DNA of 41,310 nucleotides from the IMG/VR virus record IMGVR_UViG_3300031507_000018, positions 1 through 41,310 of that record. The stretch is one strand, 5' to 3'. The notes beneath the pieces are model-generated. The model was not told the DNA's origin. It searched no databases and saw only the letters and a program-made list of their open reading frames with translations. This DNA is from a virus. Below are positions 23,771 to 32,178 of the stretch, piece after piece (position 1 is the stretch's first letter; every line of letters begins with the position of its first letter). Position numbers and translations under genes: made by a program.

Positions 23771-26638
23771 ATGCCGGTCAAGGTCTACAACCGCGCGAGT
23801 CAGACCGTCGAGGAAGTCTCCTCGTCCGAGGCACAACGCGGCGTCCAACAGGGCGACTACGACCTGGCCGAGAAGCAGGTGCGGATCGCCCGCGGCCAAC
23901 GCACCGCGACGATCCCCGCGACAGAGCTGCTCCGCGCCCTGGGTCAAGGTGGCCGACTCGTTGACGACGATGAAGCCGGCCGCGTCAAGTTGCAGCGCGA
24001 GGAGAGCGACGTCGGCTCCCAGGCGATCGCCACCGGCGAGGCCGCTCTGGCTGGCGCGACCCTGGGCCTGTCCTCCCTCGCCGAATCCAACCTGTTCGGC
24101 GTGGACCCGGAGCGGATGCGGGCGCGCCGAGAGGCTGCCGGCCCCGTGGCCACCGGCGCCGAGGTGGTCGGCGCAGCCCTTCCCGCCGTCCTGTCCGCTG
24201 GAAGCTCCACAGGCGCCTCCGCTGCCGCCACAGCCGGCCGGGCTGGCCTGGCCGCTCGGGTTGCCTCGGCGACGCCCAGCGGCTTCCTGGCTCGCCAAGC
24301 TGCCCGTGCCGGCGAAGGTCTCGCGGCTCGCATGGGGACCGGGGCCGCCAGCAAGATCGTCCCGATCGCCGGCCGGGAGTTCATCGAAGGTGCTGGCCAG
24401 GGGATCGGGGCTCAGATCGACGAGGACGTTCTCGGGGACCGGGAGCTCGCCGCCGATCGGCTTGCCTCCGCGGGCCTCATGGGTGGCCTGTTCGGCACCG
24501 GTGCCGGCGTCGGTGTCCACGGCTTGGCGAAGGTTGCCTCCGGCGCAGTCCGAGCGCCGATCTCCGGGATGCAGAAGGTGCTTGGCCGGGGCAACGCGGC
24601 GTCCGGGGGTGTGGCGTCGCGGGAAGTCGCCGAGATGGTCGCTGACTCGGCCACCCGGGAACTGTCGCCGCAGGCCAAGCTGTGGGAGCGCAACGCCGTC
24701 GCGCAGGGCATCGACCCAGAGACGTCCAACCGCCTCGCGCGCATGGGCGACTCTGCCGAGGGTCGGCGGGACATCCTCCGGCTCGAGCGCGATCGGCCGA
24801 AGATCGAGCGCGCCGCTGCCGAGCTCGTCGCCGAGCGGGTACCGCGGATCCACACCGCGATGGACGACGCCCAGCGGCTGGCCGGTGGCGAGAGCAAGGC
24901 CCGCTACTGGGAACGCCTCGGGCCGAAGACCGCCGAAGCTCGGCGCGCCGCCACCGGAGAGACCGAAGCTCTGTTCACCCGTCAGCGTGGGGAGATCCAG
25001 CGACTCGTCAGCGAGAACGTCGACCCGCGCTTCCCCGGCGCCTTCCGCTACCACCCGTCGATCCTGCGCGAAGCCGACGACGCCTTGACCAAGCTCGAGC
25101 GCGACTTGACCGAAGCCCACGCGCTGCAGGGCCGCGACGTCGCCACGCGCTCAGCCATGGCTGCCGACGCGTACAAACGCCGGCTTGGTCAGATCATCGA
25201 TGACAACGGCGGATGGGGGAACGCCCGCCACGCGACGCCGGAGATCCGCGGCGCGAATCAGCAGCTCCGCACCCTCTACTCCGACGTTCGCGATCACCTC
25301 GAGCGGCAGGACCTGTGGGGAGACGCCGCCGAGGCGCAGGCGAAGATCAACGGTGCCTACAAAGCGAAGGCCGCAGCCGACGACGCCTACCGCGAGACGA
25401 CTGCCGGATCGGGCCTCGGGACGATCGTCAACCCCGACGGGTCGATGAACGTGGGCAAGGCGCTGAAGCTCGTGCGCGCCCATGGTCGCACCGGTGGCGA
25501 CGTCACAGTCGCTCGCCTCATGGATGCGATGGATGCTCGCGTGGCCTACTTCGACGAACTCGCCCGCCACGTCGACATGGACGGGGCTGGCAGCAAAGCA
25601 ATCGCGTCGGTGCGGAAGGACGTCGCAGAACTGCGCTCCGAGTTCACCCGCCAAGCGAAGGACGCCGGAAAGCTCGACGATCTGATCGAGGCTCGCAAGG
25701 TCGAAGGCAACGCCTCCCCTTCGCTGCTCACCACCGGCACCAGTCTCGCGGGCCTGATCGGCTTCGGGATCGGTGGACCGCTCGGTGCGATCGGCGGAGC
25801 CGCCCTCGTGGCGGCGCGCCAGCCCCACACGACACTTCACCGCTACGCCGCGATCATGGACGCACTCGATCGCGCGGACGTCCGCCTCGATGGCGTCGTC
25901 TCCCGGATGTTCGGCAAGGCCGGTGAGATCAAGCTCCCGAAGATCGATCTCCCCCGAGCCCCTGTAGGCACGATCGCAGGCCAGCTCTCCCGCAAGGAAC
26001 ACGACGATCGCCGCGAGACGGCCGTGGCGAAGGCGACCGACTACCTCGGCAGCTCCGAAGCCCTCGCACAGGCACTGGCGGTCCCGCTCTACGACGTCCC
26101 GCCTGCGATCGCCTCGACGATCCAGGAGCGAGCTCAAGTCGCCGCGTCGTTCCTGCAGGCGAAGGCGCCGAAGGTCTACAAGCGCGGCAAGACCAAGCTC
26201 GTCGACCCGGTGTCATCCGCTTCGTTCGCTCGCTACCTCGAGGCTGTCACCGACCCGATCGGCGCGCTCGAGCGCTTCCAGTCGGGCCGGATCACCGCGG
26301 AGACGGCCGAGGCGATCCGCATCGTCTACCCAGCTCTGTTCCTCGATCTGCAGGAGCGGATCCAGACCGAGATGGCGCGCGCGCAGGGCGAAGGCCGGGA
26401 GATCCCCTACGACAAGCGGATCCGCTACGGCCAACTCTTCGCCGCGACAACCGATCCGAGCCTGGTCCCCGCCGTTGCGATGGAGATGCAGATCGCGATC
26501 GGTGCAGATTTCGACGAGCCCACCGCTGCCGAAGTGATGGCGGCGGGCAAGACCAACAAGCCCGGGAAGCTCGAGCCCGGAGGTGGTGACTCGATGCAAA
26601 CTGCGGGCGATCGCTCCGCAAACTGGAGGATGTCATGA
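23771..26638 (+). CDS. large internal virion/ejection protein, 955 aa
   Basis: The last and longest ejection-type protein. After about 75 residues comes an Ala/Gly-rich hydrophobic region (about 80-270) with glycine-zipper-like runs (EVVGAALPAVLSAGSSTGAS; LASAGLMGGLFGTGAGVGVH), able to insert in membranes. Long helices follow, and a second hydrophobic patch at about 656-682 (TSLAGLIGFGIGGPLGAIGG). This arrangement suits a channel across the host envelope during DNA entry. No muramidase motif is apparent. Its stop overlaps the next ATG. Confidence 0.7.
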   Translation: MPVKVYNRASQTVEEVSSSEAQRGVQQGDYDLAEKQVRIARGQRTATIPATELLRALGQGGRLVDDDEAGRVKLQREESDVGSQAIATGEAALAGATLGLSSLAESNLFGVDPERMRARREAAGPVATGAEVVGAALPAVLSAGSSTGASAAATAGRAGLAARVASATPSGFLARQAARAGEGLAARMGTGAASKIVPIAGREFIEGAGQGIGAQIDEDVLGDRELAADRLASAGLMGGLFGTGAGVGVHGLAKVASGAVRAPISGMQKVLGRGNAASGGVASREVAEMVADSATRELSPQAKLWERNAVAQGIDPETSNRLARMGDSAEGRRDILRLERDRPKIERAAAELVAERVPRIHTAMDDAQRLAGGESKARYWERLGPKTAEARRAATGETEALFTRQRGEIQRLVSENVDPRFPGAFRYHPSILREADDALTKLERDLTEAHALQGRDVATRSAMAADAYKRRLGQIIDDNGGWGNARHATPEIRGANQQLRTLYSDVRDHLERQDLWGDAAEAQAKINGAYKAKAAADDAYRETTAGSGLGTIVNPDGSMNVGKALKLVRAHGRTGGDVTVARLMDAMDARVAYFDELARHVDMDGAGSKAIASVRKDVAELRSEFTRQAKDAGKLDDLIEARKVEGNASPSLLTTGTSLAGLIGFGIGGPLGAIGGAALVAARQPHTTLHRYAAIMDALDRADVRLDGVVSRMFGKAGEIKLPKIDLPRAPVGTIAGQLSRKEHDDRRETAVAKATDYLGSSEALAQALAVPLYDVPPAIASTIQERAQVAASFLQAKAPKVYKRGKTKLVDPVSSASFARYLEAVTDPIGALERFQSGRITAETAEAIRIVYPALFLDLQERIQTEMARAQGEGREIPYDKRIRYGQLFAATTDPSLVPAVAMEMQIAIGADFDEPTAAEVMAAGKTNKPGKLEPGGGDSMQTAGDRSANWRMS

Positions 26639-27438
26639 CAGACCAGGCCCGCACGTGGAAAAAGCTCCGAGTCAAAACCGACGCAACGACCGATGACGTC
26701 GACTGGGTGGGGACGAACGTCACACCCAACCGCCTGACGTTTCTCGTCGGTGGCACGACCACCGCGGGCGTCTACTCGATCAACCTGTTCGGCAAGGTGC
26801 GCAACGCCAAGACCAGCCAGCAGTTCGACGTGGACTTCACCGCGACGTTCACCCGCGCGGCGGAGAACGACGCGTCGATCGCCACCGACCTGCAGGCCGA
26901 CTTCGACGCAGCGACCGCGACCGCGACAAGCCCGGTGCTGCTCTCCACGCTGGGGATCGTCTCGACGCGCAACTCGGCCACGCTGACGATCGTCTTCCCT
27001 CCGGGAGCGGACATCACGGCCACCGTGGTCGCTCCGGCACCGGGCACGATCACCGCGGCCCTCGGCCTGGTCGTTCCGATCTGCGCTTCCGCTCCGCACT
27101 TCGGACGTGCAGGTGAGTCGTCGATGAACGGCGTGGTGGTCATCGTGAACCAGCTCAACGCCAGCAACGCGATCGTGGCCGTCGGCACCGGGACGCAGCC
27201 GACCTTCGACATGCAGGGCGTGGAGATCTGCGAAGTCGAGGTCGTCGACAGTCGCGGCGATCGGACCTACCAGACCCGCTACGGCCGCACGACGACGCTC
27301 ACTGGCTGCGTCGCGGGGAACGAGTACCAGCTTCCCCTCCGCGGGGCGGCGAACTGGACGGTGCGGATCACCAACGACGCCGATCTGGTCGCGACCACGA
27401 CGCAACTCGAAGTCATCTACCGCGACGCGGCGACGTGA
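26635..27438 (+). CDS. beta-rich virion protein, 267 aa
   Basis: A Thr/Val-rich beta protein. A unit at about residues 75-145 (DASIATDLQADFDAATATAT, STRNSATLTIVFPPGADITA, PGTITAAL) is of the same type as those in the 375-aa protein. The C-terminal half has NGVVVIVNQLNASNAIVAVG and RTYQTRYGRTTTL. It opens a group of four genes after the ejection proteins, probably tail fibre or spike components. No family recognised with confidence. Confidence 0.65.
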   Translation: MTDQARTWKKLRVKTDATTDDVDWVGTNVTPNRLTFLVGGTTTAGVYSINLFGKVRNAKTSQQFDVDFTATFTRAAENDASIATDLQADFDAATATATSPVLLSTLGIVSTRNSATLTIVFPPGADITATVVAPAPGTITAALGLVVPICASAPHFGRAGESSMNGVVVIVNQLNASNAIVAVGTGTQPTFDMQGVEICEVEVVDSRGDRTYQTRYGRTTTLTGCVAGNEYQLPLRGAANWTVRITNDADLVATTTQLEVIYRDAAT

Positions 27439-27441
27439 GGC

Positions 27442-28662
27442 GTGGAGATCTTCGCCCTCTCGCCGTTCGCCTTGGAGCCGATCGCCCTCGGGCCCTCTGC
27501 TCTCACGGCGGACTACGGCCAGAGTGTCGAGGCCGACCCGAACGTCACACTTCACCTCAGCCGCACGCTTGCCGACGTCACGCTGACCAGTGCAGCGAAC
27601 GTCGTCGCGCATGTCGTCGGCACCCTCTCGCAGACGCTCGCATCGGTCACACTGACGAGCGCTGCGGACGTGCAGACGCCGGTCGGTGAGACGATCCGCT
27701 TCGCGATGCCGGCCGCGACGTACTCCACGACCGTCGCCGACTTCCGCACCGGCACGAGCGGGTCCAACTACTTCGGGGCGTTCATCGCGATCCCCAGCGG
27801 GTCGATCGGCAACCACGCCTGGTACTTCACCCACAACGGCTTCGGGTGGAACCCGCAGGCGTACAACGCCGCGCTCTCCGGCTACACGATGCACGCGATC
27901 GACCTGGCCGCCGGAGGCCGCACTGCCGCGCAGGTCGCCACGGCCGTGCGCTCGGCGATCGACGGAACTGCACTCTACGCTGCCGCGGGAGGCTCGAGCG
28001 CGAACGTGGAGATCACCGACGACATCGACGCCGACGGCTGCTTCACCGGCTCGAGCTCGCCGGGAGCCGCCGGGGCCTTCGGATGCCGCGAAGACGTCCC
28101 GGTGTTCGACGGCAACCCGATCGGCGTTGGCCTGCAAGCGTTCGCCTCGTTCACCGCTGGCCCTGCGCTGGTGACCGGCCTCGCGACGCGACTCAACTCC
28201 GCAGGCGACCCGGTTCGGTTGTGCCTCTACACGGGCGGCACGGCGGCCTCGGGTGGAGGTGGAGTCGTCAACCCGACGCCGGACTGGGATGACACCGTGC
28301 TGTTCTGCGAGGCGGCCACGACCGGCTCGGGGACCGGGTGGGTCTGCCAGGCCCTCGTCCCCGGCGAGGTCGACGTGCTCGCCGACAACACGGCGGTGCA
28401 GTACGTGCTCAAGGGCGAGACGTCCAGCACGCACGGGTCGTTCACTACGATGGGCAGCGTGAGCGACTCCGACCTGGGTCAGCAGCAGCTCTCGACGATC
28501 GACACCGGCGACATGGATCCCGATCCGTCGCTCACCTTTCCCGCCTCGCTCGAGGGCTTCTCCCTGGCCGGGTCGTTCTCCGTCGTCCTGATGATCGCCT
28601 TCGAGTACCGAGTCGCCCCGCAGCGTGGAGACGCAGGCGGGATCACCCTGACCGTCCTGTAG
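27442..28662 (+). CDS. fibre/appendage-like protein with duplicated 15-residue motif, 406 aa
   Basis: GTG start at 27442. Residues 40-54 (SRTLADVTLTSAANV) and 63-77 (SQTLASVTLTSAADV) are a repeated motif frequent in phage appendage proteins. The rest is a large beta-rich, Gly/Ser/Thr-rich domain with five or more cysteines (GCFTGSS, FGCREDV, RLCLYTGG, LFCEAA, WVCQALV). It probably contributes to host recognition. Stop is followed by a clear AGGAG ahead of the next gene. Confidence 0.65.
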   Translation: MEIFALSPFALEPIALGPSALTADYGQSVEADPNVTLHLSRTLADVTLTSAANVVAHVVGTLSQTLASVTLTSAADVQTPVGETIRFAMPAATYSTTVADFRTGTSGSNYFGAFIAIPSGSIGNHAWYFTHNGFGWNPQAYNAALSGYTMHAIDLAAGGRTAAQVATAVRSAIDGTALYAAAGGSSANVEITDDIDADGCFTGSSSPGAAGAFGCREDVPVFDGNPIGVGLQAFASFTAGPALVTGLATRLNSAGDPVRLCLYTGGTAASGGGGVVNPTPDWDDTVLFCEAATTGSGTGWVCQALVPGEVDVLADNTAVQYVLKGETSSTHGSFTTMGSVSDSDLGQQQLSTIDTGDMDPDPSLTFPASLEGFSLAGSFSVVLMIAFEYRVAPQRGDAGGITLTVL

Positions 28663-28670
28663 GAGCCACC

Positions 28671-29084
28671 ATGCCCACGCTACGATTCGGAAGCGTCTTG
28701 CGAACTGCCCGAGCCAACCAGACTGAGACGACGATCAACACGTCGCCGCTCCTGCGCCTGTTCGCCACCGGTGGGAGTCCTCCGGCGAACCCGGCAGCAG
28801 CTGACCCGGCAGGTCTGGTCGTCGAGATTACGCTGCCCGCCGACTGGCTCACCGCTGGCGCTACCGGGGTGAAAACGATCAACGGATCATGGGCCGATGT
28901 GGCGATCGACGACGGAACGATCGACTGGTTCAGGATTCGCGACTCCGGCGATGTCGCCTGCCACATCGAGGGCGACGTAACGGTCACCGGCGGCGGTGGA
29001 GCCATGACGGTGAACCGCGTCGCCGTGCTGACCGACGACGAGGTCTCCGTGACGACGTTCACGCTGACCGAGGGGAACGCATGA
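28671..29084 (+). CDS. small beta-rich virion protein, 137 aa
   Basis: ATG at 28671, preceded by AGGAG (28662-28666). The product (MPTLRFGSVLRTARANQTET at its start) reads like an appendage protein common beside phage fibre genes: LVVEITLPADWL, DDGTIDWFRI, CHIEGDVTVTGGGGAMTVNR. Its stop overlaps the next ATG. Likely a tail-fibre partner or chaperone-like virion protein. Confidence 0.65.
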   Translation: MPTLRFGSVLRTARANQTETTINTSPLLRLFATGGSPPANPAAADPAGLVVEITLPADWLTAGATGVKTINGSWADVAIDDGTIDWFRIRDSGDVACHIEGDVTVTGGGGAMTVNRVAVLTDDEVSVTTFTLTEGNA

Positions 29085-29812
29085 CCGCTCGAGTTACACC
29101 CGCTGCCGTCACCGCTGCAGCAGTCACCGCCGCCGCGATCACCCCTGCCGGCTTCGATGACGGTACGCATGCGTTTGACGGCCTGGGTGACCACTTCGGC
29201 GGGTCAGCTCTGCAGTCGAAGTGGACGCTGTACGAAGGCGACGGGACGGCGTCGATCTCGGTCTCCGGCGGCGAGATGGGGATGACGATCAACGCGGGCG
29301 GCGCCGCGGACTCGTTCTGGTTCGACGCAAACGAGGGCTGCCTCCTCTACCAGCTCGTGGCGGGGAACTTCGACGCGATCGCCACGATCCGCGTCCGCAA
29401 CTCGGCTGACTCGGGTCTTCCAACCGTCGGCGACGGCAACTATCGGATCGCCGGGCTCGCAGCGCACGACCCGGACCGCTCGACGACGCTGTCCTACGTG
29501 CACATCGGCCTCGGGTGCACGGCGAGCGCCGCGATCACGTGTGAGACAAAGAACACGATCGCGAGCGTTTCCGACTTCGACGAGGCGCCAGCGGCCACCG
29601 GCGCCGGTCAGGTCCGCATCGTCCGTGCCGGCCAGGTCTTCACCATGTACTACCGGGCGTCGCCATCGGTAGCGTGGACGCTGGAGAACACCTATGACCG
29701 CACGGCATCACCGATGCCGGCGACGCTCCAGCTAGGCTTCGTTGTCTATGCGTCGGTCGCCGGGCACGACATCCGAATCTTCGTCGACGACTTCACGATC
29801 ACCCGGCCCTAA
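29081..29812 (+). CDS. terminal receptor-binding-type protein, LamG/concanavalin-like, 243 aa
   Basis: A short Ala/Thr repeat (PAAVTAAAVTAAAITPAG, residues 7-24) is followed by a single beta-sandwich-type domain: LGDHFGGSALQSKWTLYEGD, GLLYQ-type core strands, VRIVRAGQVFTMYYRASPS and IRIFVDDFTITRP. This arrangement is that of jelly-roll sugar-binding domains (LamG/DUF1349-like). As the last late gene it may be the receptor-binding tip. Its final 14 bases overlap the end of the opposed gene, with no room for a terminator between operons. Confidence 0.65.
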   Translation: MTARVTPAAVTAAAVTAAAITPAGFDDGTHAFDGLGDHFGGSALQSKWTLYEGDGTASISVSGGEMGMTINAGGAADSFWFDANEGCLLYQLVAGNFDAIATIRVRNSADSGLPTVGDGNYRIAGLAAHDPDRSTTLSYVHIGLGCTASAAITCETKNTIASVSDFDEAPAATGAGQVRIVRAGQVFTMYYRASPSVAWTLENTYDRTASPMPATLQLGFVVYASVAGHDIRIFVDDFTITRP

Positions 29813-30068
29813 CCTCGGCAGCCGTGCACGTCGGCACCCAGCAGTCGCACCCGCTGCGGCCAGGAGTGACCTCGCAGACAGGGCACTGTTCACGGCCGAG
29901 TTGGTAGGTCTCCTCGGCATCGAGATCGACCTCGTCGCACGCGTAGCGGCACACGCACCACCGCTTCTTCCCGGCGACGCCCCACATCGAGAAGGACCGC
30001 TCGCCTCCGCACTGGACGCACGGTACGGACTGAGGGGAGCGGTCGGTGCCGAAGAACGGCGCGGTCAT
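29799..30068 (-). CDS. double zinc-ribbon-like protein, last gene of the minus block, 89 aa
   Basis: Two cysteine groups: C17-x2-C20 with C38, C40, C44, and C62-x2-C65 with C74, C76, C81. They suggest one or two zinc sites. A hydrophobic/aromatic hinge (SFSMWGVAGKKRWCVC) lies between. ATG at 30068 overlaps the upstream stop. It is the distal gene of the long minus-strand block and converges on the receptor-binding gene. Function unknown; nucleic-acid binding is plausible. Confidence 0.65.
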   Translation of the reverse strand: MTAPFFGTDRSPQSVPCVQCGGERSFSMWGVAGKKRWCVCRYACDEVDLDAEETYQLGREQCPVCEVTPGRSGCDCWVPTCTAAEVRAG

Positions 30069-30400
30069 GGCGGGTCCAGCTCGTCAGCACGAACGCGGAG
30101 CTGATCGGCAACCTCGTCCATCGCGTCGATGGTACCGCGCACAAACGCGGACGGGTCTCCCTCGCCGCTGTCGTCGACGTCCTTCCACCCGGCATCACCG
30201 CGGATTGTTGCGATGGCGTCGGCCTGGCGCCGCAGCTCGGCAGCGACGGCCTTGTCGCGGACTACGGCATCGGCACCCGACTGGGTGTCGATGATGCGGA
30301 GCACCACTCGCAGGTCATCGACGACCGTCCTCGTCACGTCGCGCGTGGTCGCCGCCTGGGCCCGGAGCTGTCGGATTACCTCGGCATCATCGTCGGTCAT
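30065..30400 (-). CDS. unknown helical protein, paralogous to its neighbour, 111 aa
   Basis: Fully helical and charged. The segment DKAVAAELRRQADAIATI and the ending QLRVRADELDPP match DKAIAAELRSVAERLEAT and DIRARADDLDQP in the upstream 185-residue protein, so the two share a C-terminal module. ATG at 30400 overlaps the previous stop (ATGA). No function recognised. Confidence 0.65.
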   Translation of the reverse strand: MTDDDAEVIRQLRAQAATTRDVTRTVVDDLRVVLRIIDTQSGADAVVRDKAVAAELRRQADAIATIRGDAGWKDVDDSGEGDPSAFVRGTIDAMDEVADQLRVRADELDPP

Positions 30401-30954
30401 GGCTGGTCCAGATCATCCGCACGAGCGCGGATGTCCATGGCGACGAACTTCCTGCAACGAAGGTGAGTCGCTTCGAGTCGCTCGGCTACGGATCGCAGTT
30501 CGGCAGCGATGGCCTTGTCGGTGCCTGCGCGCATCGCATCCATCATCGTCTGGAAGTCAGCAAGAGCCGACGCCAGGTCCACCAGGCCGAGGGCCTCGGC
30601 GACTCGGGAGCGCCAGGCGAGCCACTCGGGGAGGAGCATCGACGCATTGTGGCCACCATCGATGACCTCGTCCAAGGCCGCCGCCGCATCGTACACGCAC
30701 TCGTCATCGTCGAGGCTGTGCTGAAACTCGCTGCGCTCCAGCCACGGAGGGATGGTCGTCTCGTCGGCAGCTTCCTCGCGCATCAACGACTCGTACGCTG
30801 CGATGAGCGAGGCGTCCTCCGTCAGTGCCCACCGGCCCCACGGCCCAGTACGACCGTCGCGGAGAGAAACGAAGTAGCCTTCCGGCTGCTTGATGACGCG
30901 GATGTTGTCTCCGACGCCCACCTGCTGCGTGCTGTTCTTCTTCTCGTCGGTCAT
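30397..30954 (-). CDS. unknown two-part protein, 185 aa
   Basis: ATG at 30954 overlaps the HNH stop. Residues 15-60 form a compact beta-like part (NIRVIKQPEGYFVSLRDGRT, GPWGRWALTEDASLIAAYES); residues 90-185 are helical, with the DKAIAAELR module shared with the next gene. The front part resembles small phage proteins that display a parameter-like sheet, but no family is certain. Confidence 0.65.
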   Translation of the reverse strand: MTDEKKNSTQQVGVGDNIRVIKQPEGYFVSLRDGRTGPWGRWALTEDASLIAAYESLMREEAADETTIPPWLERSEFQHSLDDDECVYDAAAALDEVIDGGHNASMLLPEWLAWRSRVAEALGLVDLASALADFQTMMDAMRAGTDKAIAAELRSVAERLEATHLRCRKFVAMDIRARADDLDQP

Positions 30955-31403
30955 CGGGGCTCCGGATGCTGGCCTGCTCGAGGTCGTCGCGAGGGTTGGT
31001 AGAGACGCCATTTGTGTCGCTTGCACGCCCTGCAAAAGCGATTCACACGACCGCTAGAGTAGCCGGTGTTAGCGGCGTCGTACGCGTGGCCTTGCGGGCA
31101 GTGAGTGCGGTTTCTCTGGAGGTCCCCTTGCGTACCTCGACGTATGTTCTCCTGCAGCGTCACGGCTTCCAGATGGTCGGGGTTGCAGCAGCAGCGCTGC
31201 CGGCACAGGCGGTCGAGTTGCAGGCCGGCGGGGATCGGTCCGCGGTGATGCTCATACGCCATCCGATGGGCAGCGACTCCGCGTCTACCAAGGGAGAAGC
31301 GGCCGTATCCGCCTCGGTCGATGGTTCCGATCCACAGCCAGCACCCGGTGTTCGGTTCGACCTGGTACTTCGCCTCAAACCGCGCAAGCGTCTTCTCGTC
31401 CAC
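30951..31403 (-). CDS. HNH homing-type endonuclease 2, 150 aa
   Basis: The phage-type HNH fold: N-terminal EPNTGCWLWIGTI, the core HRMAYEHHRGPIPAGLQLDR, LCRQRCCCNPDHLEAVT, and a zinc-knuckle C-terminus (THCPQGHAYD, NRFCRACKRHK). The usual first catalytic His of LDHLC is Arg here (LDRLC), so cutting may be impaired. GTG at 31403 overlaps the start of a 110-codon frame that begins MIKLASREEL, as though this gene were inserted there. Paralogous to copies at 32501-33016 and across the window ends. Confidence 0.85.
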   Translation of the reverse strand: MDEKTLARFEAKYQVEPNTGCWLWIGTIDRGGYGRFSLGRRGVAAHRMAYEHHRGPIPAGLQLDRLCRQRCCCNPDHLEAVTLQENIRRGTQGDLQRNRTHCPQGHAYDAANTGYSSGRVNRFCRACKRHKWRLYQPSRRPRAGQHPEPR

Positions 31404-31492
31404 ATGATCAGGACACCCAGCCGCGCCCGGTGTTCCGTTTCTACGACAGCCATCGCGGCGTCGAGTTCCTCTCTGGAGGCGAGCTTGATCAT
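31160..31492 (-). pseudogene. short frame (MIKLASREEL...) overrun by the HNH gene
   Basis: ATG at 31492 follows the previous stop closely. The first 30 residues (MIKLASREELDAAMAVVETE at the start) look like a genuine helical protein. From about 31403 on, the frame runs inside HNH gene 2 in another phase and loses protein-like character. The likeliest explanation is a small gene truncated by insertion of the HNH endonuclease. It could also be a leader that couples translation to it. Confidence 0.4.
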
Positions 31493-31493
31493 G

Positions 31494-31697
31494 CTACGAG
31501 AACTCCTCGCCGTGCTCGATCAGACTCGTGCGGAAGTGCTCCACAATCTCGTCCATCGTGATCTCGCCCTTGCGCACCGCTTCCTCGATCGCGCCGAGTG
31601 GTAGGTCGTCGTCTTCCTTGCGGTCGTAGGCGATCAGGTTCAGGGCGCAGTCGCTCACCGTGTCGAGGATCATCTGCCGCCGCTTCGTCTGGCTCAC
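31494..31697 (-). CDS. YDRKEDD-family small protein, copy A, 67 aa
   Basis: GTG start at 31697 overlaps the upstream TGA (GTGA). The product is a clear paralogue of the one at 31975-32178, sharing IAYDRKEDD, LPLGAIEEAV, KGEI, DEIV, FR and EHG at the same positions and the same length of 67. Charged and helical, without signal or metal site. The two copies flank a 94-residue gene, suggesting duplication of a small regulatory or structural protein. Confidence 0.7.
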   Translation of the reverse strand: MSQTKRRQMILDTVSDCALNLIAYDRKEDDDLPLGAIEEAVRKGEITMDEIVEHFRTSLIEHGEEFS

Positions 31698-31978
31698 GTC
31701 GCCCCATCCTCGCTCCGGCGCTGCCGGGCTGCAACCGCCTCCGCTTGCGCTTCGAGCTGGTCCATGCTCTCGGCGAGGAAGGCCTCGTGCGTCGTGATCT
31801 CCTCGATGCCCCACCCGAGCAGCTCGAACAGGTCGAGCGCGCACCGGATCGCTCGCACCTGCTTCGCGGGGAGGCCGAGTTTCACTCCTCTCTCGGCGAG
31901 GATGTCGAACACGGCTCGGAGGCGGGCCGCGTTGGCGTCAGCGAGGCGTTGCTCGGATGTCTTGCGGGTGGCCATCAC
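31694..31978 (-). CDS. small helical protein between the YDRKEDD paralogues, 94 aa
   Basis: ATG at 31978; both ends overlap neighbours by 4-5 bases. The N-terminus is basic and helical (TRKTSEQRLADANAARLRAV), the centre hydrophobic (CALDLFELLGWGIEEI), and the end charged (AEAVAARQRRSEDGAT). No recognisable family; partner or toxin-antitoxin-like relation with the flanking proteins is only a suggestion. Confidence 0.6.
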   Translation of the reverse strand: MMATRKTSEQRLADANAARLRAVFDILAERGVKLGLPAKQVRAIRCALDLFELLGWGIEEITTHEAFLAESMDQLEAQAEAVAARQRRSEDGAT

Positions 31979-32178
31979 TTCACTCCTTGCGGGAAGTCGC
32001 CGTGCTCGAAGAGGGCCCTGCGAAACGCGGAGACGATCTCATCGATCTTGATCTCGCCCTTCTCGACAGCCTCCTCGATCGCGCCGAGCGGGAGACCGTC
32101 GTCCTCCTTTCGGTCGTACGCGATGAAGTACAGCGCCGCGTCGCTCGCTTCCGCGAGGATGTTCTGTCGTCGTGTCAT
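31975..32178 (-). CDS. YDRKEDD-family small protein, copy B, 67 aa
   Basis: ATG at 32178, four bases inside the upstream gene. IAYDRKEDDGLPLGAIEEAV, then KGEIKIDEIVSAFR, is nearly identical to copy A; the differences concentrate at both ends (MTRRQNILAEASDAALY here). Both copies lie in one operon. The function is not known to me; conservation of the acidic core suggests an interaction surface. Confidence 0.7.
   Translation of the reverse strand: MTRRQNILAEASDAALYFIAYDRKEDDGLPLGAIEEAVEKGEIKIDEIVSAFRRALFEHGDFPQGVK

Noticed and set aside
22187-25120. 977-codon open frame on the minus strand
   Set aside because: It is antisense to two well-coupled ejection protein genes; its translation is repetitive and Arg/Leu/Gly-rich, as expected from GC-rich codon shadows.
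26425-28434. 669-codon minus-strand open frame over fibre genes
   Set aside because: Shadow of the coupled plus-strand genes; composition is Arg/Val/Gly-dominated with no family features.
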